DNA from: Fragum whitleyi
Taxonomy: Eukaryota > Mollusca > Bivalvia > Cardiida > Cardiidae
Assembly (NCBI GenBank): GCA_948146395.1
Contig: OX411557.1
Location: 37,612,077 to 37,676,076 of the forward strand
Direction: 5' to 3'
Length of the DNA: 64,000 nt
This document shows, in pieces, positions 48,701 through 57,700 of this stretch (position 1 is its first letter; each line of letters opens with the position of its first letter). The notes beneath the pieces were generated by a model that saw only the letters and a program-made list of their open reading frames with translations, searched no databases and had not been told where the DNA came from. A program made the translations under genes and the position numbers.

Positions 48701-51700
48701 TAGAATGTCCGTCGTCCGTCGTCAGTCGTCCGTCGTCAGTCGTGCGTCGTCCGTCGTCCACAATTTCTTTAAACATCTTCTCCTCCTAAACCAGTGGGCC
48801 AATCTTGATGAAACTTGGCAGGGATGTTCCTTGGGTCAAGCTCTACCAAAGTTGTTCAAATAAATGAAATCCACCCTTAACTTTCCCTTTACCCTTAACA
48901 AAAAGGGTGAAAATATGAAAATCTTTAAAAATCTTCTTCTCTGAAACCAAAAGACAGACAGCTTACATATTTGGTATGTAGCATCATCTAGTGGACCTCT
49001 ACCAAGTTTGTTCATATCAAGACCCTTGGATCATATTTGGGCTCCACCCGGGCGCAACCCCTTTTACATAGAATCAAAGAGCGAAAATCTTTAAAAATCT
49101 TCTTCTCTGTAACCAGATCGCAGACAGCTTGAATATTTGGTGTGTAGCATCACCTAGTGGGCCTCTACCAAGTTTGTTCATAACAAGACCCTTGGGTCAT
49201 ATTTGGGCTTTGCACGGGTGCATCCCTTTATCTCTTATGAGCACGAAGGGTAAAAAAATTAAAATCTTCAAAAATCTTCTTCTCTGAAACTAGAAGGCAG
49301 ACAGCTTTCATATTTGGTATGTAGCATCATCTAGTGGACCTCTACCAAGTTTGTTCATATCAAGACCCTGGGATCATATTTTGGCTCCACCCGGGCGCAA
49401 CCCTTTTTACATAGAATCAAAGAGCGAAAATCTTTAAAAATCTTCTTTAATCGAAACCGGAGGGCACACTGCTTTCATTTTTGGTATGTAGCATCATCTT
49501 GTGGGCCCCTACCAAGTTTGTTCATATCAAGACTCTTGGGTCATAATTGGGCTCCACCCGGGCGCATCCTTTTCAGCTCATATGAGCAGGATGGGTGAAA
49601 ATGGGAAAACCTTCAAAAATCTTCTTCTCTGAAAGTAGAAGGCAGACAGCTTTCATATTTAGAATGTAGCATCATCTTATGGACCTCATCCAAGTTTGTT
49701 CATATCAAGACCCTGGGGTCACTTTTGGGGTCCACCCGGGTGCATCCCTTTTTACATAGAATCAAAGAGCAAAAAGGCATATCTGCCTTGCTCTTCGCTG
49801 AAAATGTTCCATGGTGTTGATCTTAGGCAATTATCTTCTTTTTGACATCTGCCTATCTAATTAATGTGATGTCCCAGGGGTCAAAGAGACTCAGGTGAGC
49901 GATCTAGGACCATCTTGGTCCTCTTGTTTCTGTATCTCTGTTGAATGCTCAAGCACCTCTAAGGATTGATATGTTTGATCTAGGGTTTTAAAGATATAGA
50001 CCAGAAAACTGGGTTAATGCATTACATAATTTATGAGATAATATATTTATCCCTGTAAAATGCAAAATTGTGTTATCAGAACATTTTGCAATCCCTCGTA
50101 CAACATTTAGCCCTTTCCATATACCAATACTTTCCTTTTTAGCCATTTTACACCAATTAAATAACAAGAAAAACATATTTTTCTTCTTGTCATGATTAAT
50201 GAAAATAGATTGATCAGGGGCATATAATTTTACAGCTGTGGATTTGTCCATCTGTCTGTCAGAGAACTAACCCTCTAACGAGTTTTCTAAATTATCTAAT
50301 TTTTCTAATATCTTCAATGGTATTAAAGATTCAATGTTCATTATAGCCTCATTTCATTGCTAAGCACCATTTGAGTTAAGGTCAAGGTGCTAAATCAAGG
50401 CCAGACTTGAAAAATTTGCTGTTTTAGAGGGCACACATCTTTTTGCTTGAATTGGAAAAGGCTGAAATAAGAGAAAAACTGGTCTTTTTATGGTATTTTA
50501 AGGCTTTTAGTTTAGGCTTAAAAAAATCATGCTTTTTATACCCAAGTCAATTGTTGTTCAAATTTGAAATGCAATGCTGGCATTTTAGATTATGCAGTAA
50601 ATTCTTTTCATTATTTTATCTCGTTGAATAATGGGTGTAAATTGGGCCCAAGGGTATATCCTTATAAGATAAATGGCATCTTCATCATGTTATAAGATAC
50701 AAATCTTTTCTGAACTGACAAATTATAGATAGTATTTTAGAGTTGAGTTAAATGGAAGGAAATACAGTAATTATTATTAACTATTCATAGGGTAGAAAGC
50801 ATTCAACTGGCAATTTTCAGGGATTAGCGCAAACATGTTGTAAGTGCCTATCAAAACATAGGCACTTACAAGAGTTTGGCGTCTCCCCCTCAAGTTACTC
50901 ATTAGCTATGTCAATAAGTATGCTAACAAGGACCACTGTAGCATACTTTAATATGGCTGTATGAAGATCAAAGTTTAAGTAGAAAAGTGGCTACATGGCT
51001 AATTGTTTGGAGACCCTTTTTTGAAGTCCATTGTTTTAACAGAGGTATAGATAAGATGGGGTAAAGCCAGTCAAAAATCTTCATTTTTCAATGAAACCCT
51101 ATGTTGTGGGTACTCATTTAAATTGTCTCAAAAAGACGACTCCAATGAGTACCAGCAACATAGGGTTTGTAGTATCATTATTGATATACTTTGATCTTAA
51201 ATTCAAAATACCCCCACTATCTGTAGCTCTGGTTTTAACCCTTGTCATGCTGAGTAAATTTTGGTGAGAAATCTTTATCGTAATCAAAGTGCAAAAAGCA
51301 CTGTAGGTGAATTTTTATTTGAAAAACTAAATCTATTGACAATTCTGGTTTGAAAGTGAGAAACAGGTGGTGTAGACTAACATCAGACTGACTTTAAAGT
51401 TTATTCTAAACATAATCATAAATTATATCAATTCTCATTAATCCATCTGTTTGCTTAGCAGCTGTACAAAGGTTGTTAGTAGCGCATCAGCCTAGCACCT
51501 ACATAGGCACTCATCCTACCCAACATCTGACCCCCATCAGTAATTTGGGCCTAGTAATTTCAGTCAAGTTGTTTTGGTCCCATGTTGATATAAAGCCTGA
51601 GCATTTAAACCATTAAATACAAATTACATGATTATTACTATGTTTGATTAGGGGCCATTACTGGCTCGGCCCCTTATAGTTTTTTTGTTGGGAAATAACT

Positions 51701-54700
51701 TAAGCAGAAGGGCATAAACAACTAAGACCTTAACTACTATAGACCACAACAAGATAAGGGCTAAAAATTTGGAGCCCAAAGAACAGTGAACACTTTGACT
51801 TTTTGCTAGACTTTTTAATTCTTCATCTTCCAACCATGGTTTTAAACCATTGGGATTTGTTATTATCTCACCTGAGCACAAAGTGCTATTGTGATCACTC
51901 ACTTTCTGTCAGCCGTCCATCGCCTGTCCGTCCATCCATCTGTCTGTCTGTTCATTCGTCAACAAAATTTCTTTAAACTTATTCTCCTCCTAAACCTCTT
52001 GGCCAAACAAGCTGAAACTTGGCAGGGATGTTCAGTGGGCGAACCTCTGCAAAAGTTGCTAAAAGATTTTAATTATATAAAAAACTCTGGTTGCCATGGT
52101 AACAGAAAGACTGAAAAATGTCGAAAAATTCTTCTCCTAAACCACTAGGCCAATCAAGCAAAAACTTGGCAAGGATGTTCCTTTGGTAAAGCGTTCAAGA
52201 ATTTAATTTCATGCTAAACTCTGGTATCAATGGTAGCAGAATGGTTAAAAATTGACGAAATTTTAAAAAAAAATCAAATTGCAGTAGGACAAAATTGAAG
52301 TGTATGTCTTTCAAAACCACCCTAAATTTACATAAAAAAATCTCTGGTAATTATTACATGGTTGACAAGATTTTGAGTTGGCCTAGTCAGGTGAGCGGTA
52401 TAGAACCATCATGGTCCCTTTGTATTGTTGTATTAACCTGTTAAGATACACAATTCTTTATTGATTTTTGATAGATTATTGAGAAATAACGATAGATAAC
52501 AACTTAATAATCTTACCGTAATTTTATCGTCTATTTAAGTTTGAAATAAATCTATTTTGCAGGTATTGGGTTTGGACTGGCCTGCTCACCTTCTATTATG
52601 ATCATTGAACAACATTTCAAGAAGAAGAGATTCCGTGCCGTCAGTTTTGCCGTCGGAGGTGTCGGTGCAGGAATCATTGCATTTCCATTCATCATCAAAC
52701 ATCTCCTAACATATTATGCCTGGCGTGGAACGTTGCTGATCCTTGCAGGATTTGCTTTCAACCTCTGTGTGTGCGGAGCCACAATGTATCCAGTGCCAAG
52801 ACATAGAGAAGTCCGACTAATGCCGCTACTTTCTTGTCTACCTCTACGTAACCCGATTTTCCACGGAATGTGTATTAGTAACTTTTTCTGGAGTTTCGGG
52901 TCAACTGTTGTGTACATGTATCTTCCAGCTTACGCTATCCAGAAAGATACAGACCTTGAAAACTCTATGTTGTTAGTGTCTTGTGTTGGTATTGCAAGCT
53001 TTACATCAAGAACGCTGTTCGCATTCATGGGGCGTAAGAGCGCATTAGATGATGTCACTGCGATTTTATGCTCAGTGTGTCTAGGAGTTGTTATTACTGG
53101 AATATCTCCGAAGTTGTTTGATATGTACGCTGGACAAATTGGATTTACGTTGATATTTGGATTTTATAGTGGTTATTGGACAACATTTTTGTCACAAGTG
53201 TCGAGAGAACTTGTGGGTCCTGAGTATATTGCGATGGGCAATGGGTATCTGTGTTTTATGATAGCCGTGGGTGGATTACTGGGTGGTCCTTGTGCAGGTT
53301 AGTGTCATACATTTAAGCCATTACTGTTTTATTTTCTGATTAAACAAAAGAAAGGATTGGAGGAGGAAATACAAATAAAATGCCTGAAATCCTGCAGTCA
53401 AAATGAAAACAAAATTAAACTGAAAAAATCACTTTTTATACGCCCGTCGAAGACGGGACGTATTATGGGATCATCCCTGACGTCCGGCAGCGTCCACTTC
53501 TTTGTCCGGAGCATAACTCTGTCACTTGAAGTCCGATCGACTTCAAACTTGGCAATTGTATTCTTCTCATCATTGCGGAGTGCAGTGCACAAAAACCATA
53601 ACTCTACCTGTCCTATTTTTTGAGTTATTGCCCTTTGTTGTTTTTCATACTTGAATCTTGTCCGGAGTATATCTCTAAAAGTATAATAGCTAGGATCATG
53701 AAACTTCATGGGTGTATAGATCTCACCAAGGGGGAGTGCAGTGCACAGGAACCACAACTCTACCTGGCCTATTTTTTGAGTTATTGCCCTTTGTTGTTTT
53801 TCAGACTTAAATCTTGTCCGGAGTATATCTCTTAAAGTTTAATAGCTAGGATCATGAAACTTCATGGCTTTATAGATCTCACCAAGGGGGAGTGCAGTGC
53901 ATAAGAACCACAACTCTACCTGGCCTATTTTTTGAGTTATTGCCCTTTGTTGTTTTTCAGACTTGAATCGTGTCCGGAGTATATCTCTTAAAGTATAATA
54001 GCTAGGATCATGAAACTTCATGGGTGTATAGATCTAACCAAGGGGGAGCGCAGTGCACAAGAACCATAACTCTACCTGGCCTATCTTTTGAGTTATTGCC
54101 CTTTGTTGTTTTTCAGACTTGAATCTTGTCCGGAGTATCTCTAAAAGTATAATAGCTATGATCATGAAACTGCATGGGTGTATAGATCTCACAAAGGGGG
54201 AGTGCAGTGTACAATAACCATAATTCTACCTGACCTATTTTTTGAGTTATTGCCCTTTGTTGTTTTTCAGACTTGAATCTTGTCTGGAGTATATCTCTAA
54301 AAGTATAATAGCTAGGATCATGAAACTTCATGGGTGTATCGATGTCATCAAGGGGGAGTGCAGTGTACAAGAACCATAATTCTACCTGGCCTATTTTTTG
54401 AGTTATTGCCCATTGTTGTTTTTCATACTAGAATCTTGTCCGGAGTATATCTCTAAAAGTATAATAGCTAGGATCATGAAACTTCATGGGTGCAAAAAAT
54501 ATTCATTCAAAATATCCTCAGTTCTATTCACACCCCCAGTTAATACTAAGCAGTGTGACGGGCGTATCTTGTGACAATTTGGCACCTTGTTTTTTAATTT
54601 GATCAGAATAATATTTCTTCTTGGGTTGTTCTTCCAACAACAGAACTTTCCTGTAGTAACTGTTGTTGAGTCATAATCATTAATCTCTCAATTCTGTAGG

Positions 54701-57700
54701 CATCCTTGTATATTTTCTTAAGAACCAAATCCCACTTGTGGGATTTGGTTCTTTTTTAGAAAATGTTTAAGTTATACCTCCTATAATTTATATAGATACC
54801 AGACAAAAGCAGCCTGTCAGAGGAAATGGAAAAAATAAAATTGATGGAAGGTCATTCAATTTTCATTCCTGTTTTGAGAAAAATTGGGTTGCCTCTTCAG
54901 AGAACCAGAAAATAGAAAATAACAGCCTTGCAGATACTTCAATATATTTCACACACGCTATTAAACTTCTTACTTTTCAAGGAAAATGTTCATAAGATCT
55001 AAACATGGCAATTAAAAAGATTTGAAAGATAAAGGAAGAAGTAAAATAATTTGACAACAAAAATACATATGAATTTGATCCTTTAGATATTTCTCATAAC
55101 TTGTAAAGGGTCATACTTGCATTGCTATGTATGCAAGATTGTTTGAGCAATGAAACATGATTAATTGACAAGTGTCCAAAATCTAGAACGGTTGTAACTA
55201 AGCTTGACATTGCCTTTAAGGACTTTCAGAGTTGGTCATAGTGCTTGGTGATTTTGGAATGGTAACTATTTTAAAATGGTGCAACACATTTTAAGGAATG
55301 CAGAAATTCCATTTTTCCCCAAATGCCTTTTATGGCCCCTGCCCTCTCATAAATAAGGGGGCATAATTTTTAACTGCTGACTTACTGTCTGTCTGTCTGT
55401 TTGCAATACTTAAACAAACAAAATATCATTGCTGAAGTATTTAAAGCCTTTTCAAGATTCAATGGTCATAGATCTAAATGACACACATCTGCTCCACCGT
55501 GCTATTTCTTTATTTCTTAAAAGTTTTTAATGGTCATTGTTTTCATAAGAGGAAAAGGCATGATTAATCAAGCTTGAAATTATAGGAAATATCGTCTGAA
55601 TTTGCAAAAGTCCAATTTGGCGCGAGAGAATTAGAATGCAGATAGTTTTGACAGAGTATTCTAATGTTAGCTCCAAGTATAACAAAATGTCATTAAATAT
55701 TTCAGGTATTCTGATTCAAGAAGAGAAAGAATTCAAGTTTGCTTTTTACCTGGCAGGTAAGAATTAATAAATACAGCTATTATTGTCAGTGTCATTCTCT
55801 TCAAGTACATTTATAACTATTTAATAGTTAACTGTACTCTAAAAAACTTATTTGTTTCAAGAATCTAAGGGAGGTAATCAATGACAGGGTTGAATCAAGT
55901 ATTAAACTACAGTCATGTCCCTTTACCTAAATTATGGGTATTAACTTATCATTACCTCTTCTAAAAATTTGTTTTTTATTTTAATAATTTTTAAAAGTCT
56001 AGCACAATACTTGTGTCACCATGTTGATTCATGAATTATTGATTTTAGCCTCTTGCTCATTCATAGTATGGTAACTGGAGCACCTTACCTTAGATTTCTG
56101 GCATTTTTTGCACCTGAACTAACACAGCATCCTTTTTAAGCTCAGTGTTTATTCTAGGATTTCAAATATTTGGGGGATTTCAGCACGCAAACTGACACAA
56201 TTGGGAAATTTGGTAATTCATGGTCTTTAGAAATAGTAAAAAATCCCCCACATATCCAGAAAATATGGGGGATCTTTGAAAAAAGTGGGGGAATCCCCGA
56301 ATCCCCCTGCCTAGAATAAACACTGAAAGCTTATTCTACTTAGATTAGGATAAATATACCCATTTGTGAGCAGACTTGCAGTTAGATGGGGCACTTTGGA
56401 TTTCAAATAAAAATATTCTTGCATTAAGTTACACAAGTCCTATATTGTTGGTAGTCACTGAAATTGTCTTATCCAGGCAATTTTAAGTGAGTACTCACAA
56501 AGTAGGTTTTAAATGATTAACAGCAATTTAGACTGGAAATACCCCCTCTTATCTGTATCTCTGTGTGAGAAAGAAATATACAGATTGTTGGCCAAGGTTT
56601 GATCCCCAAACAATTTGTAGTACAGCACTAGTAAAACTGTTTTGATGTTTAATTTCTTGTTTCAGGAGCCTCATTGATCTGGAGTAATGTGATATTGTTA
56701 CTGTTTAAGTTTAAGACATGTACGCCCATACCTTTAGACACAAACTACAAATCTGGCAAGGAGAAATTACTTCAGGATGTTGGGGATGCTGCCTGCGTGA
56801 AGACAATCAATGGGGACCAAGTATTAGTGTAAGTAATAAATTATATGTGACCCATCACGCCAAAACTCTGTAAAATGAATATTTGAAAAGAGATTGGGTC
56901 CAGCATAGGTACACCAGAGGTTGTATTTCAAAAAATCTTTCACTTGAAGGTAGATTGATCATTTTAGATTCAGAAAATAAGCAGTTTGCGAAAAGTTATG
57001 ATCCAAGTCAGTCTGCGCAAATCACACTGTCTGGCTAGGAGCAGTACTTTACGCACTTCCCAGATGGTCCCTTTTTGCATGACAGGTCACATTTATAGAA
57101 ATCAACCATTTCAAATCTCATCAGGTATGACATAAAACAAAGCTTAACAGCCACAGGTGATAGTTAGAGGGGAAAAAATTTGGATTTTATAAAGGGAGGT
57201 TATTGAAAAAGGTAGTCATGATTTATTAAACAAGTCAACTATAAGCAGATAAAAAGCTTAAGAACAAATGGTAAAAATTTTCAGCTCCCCTGAGCACATC
57301 GTGCTCAAGGTGAGCTTTTGTGATCATTGGATGTCAGTTGTCCGTCGTCTTGTCATCTGTCGTCAGACGGCAACAATTTCAGTGTTTTCACTATAGAGGC
57401 CACAAATATTAACCCTATAATTGAAAATGGGAAGGATACATGCCATATCACAGGAAAAGGGGCCTAAAAGACAATTTTCTTGTTTACACTCTAAGAGGCC
57501 ACTAATATGGTTCAATCTTCATAAACTTTGATCAGAATATTTGTCAAACCACAAGGATGAGGCCTATTAAAAATAGGAAGGATGCATGCCATATTATGGG
57601 AAAAGGGGCCTTAATGTCAATTTCCTTGTTTAGGCTCTAGAGGCCACAAATCTGACCCAATCTTCTTGAAACGTGGTCAGCATGTGTTTCAGGTCATAAG

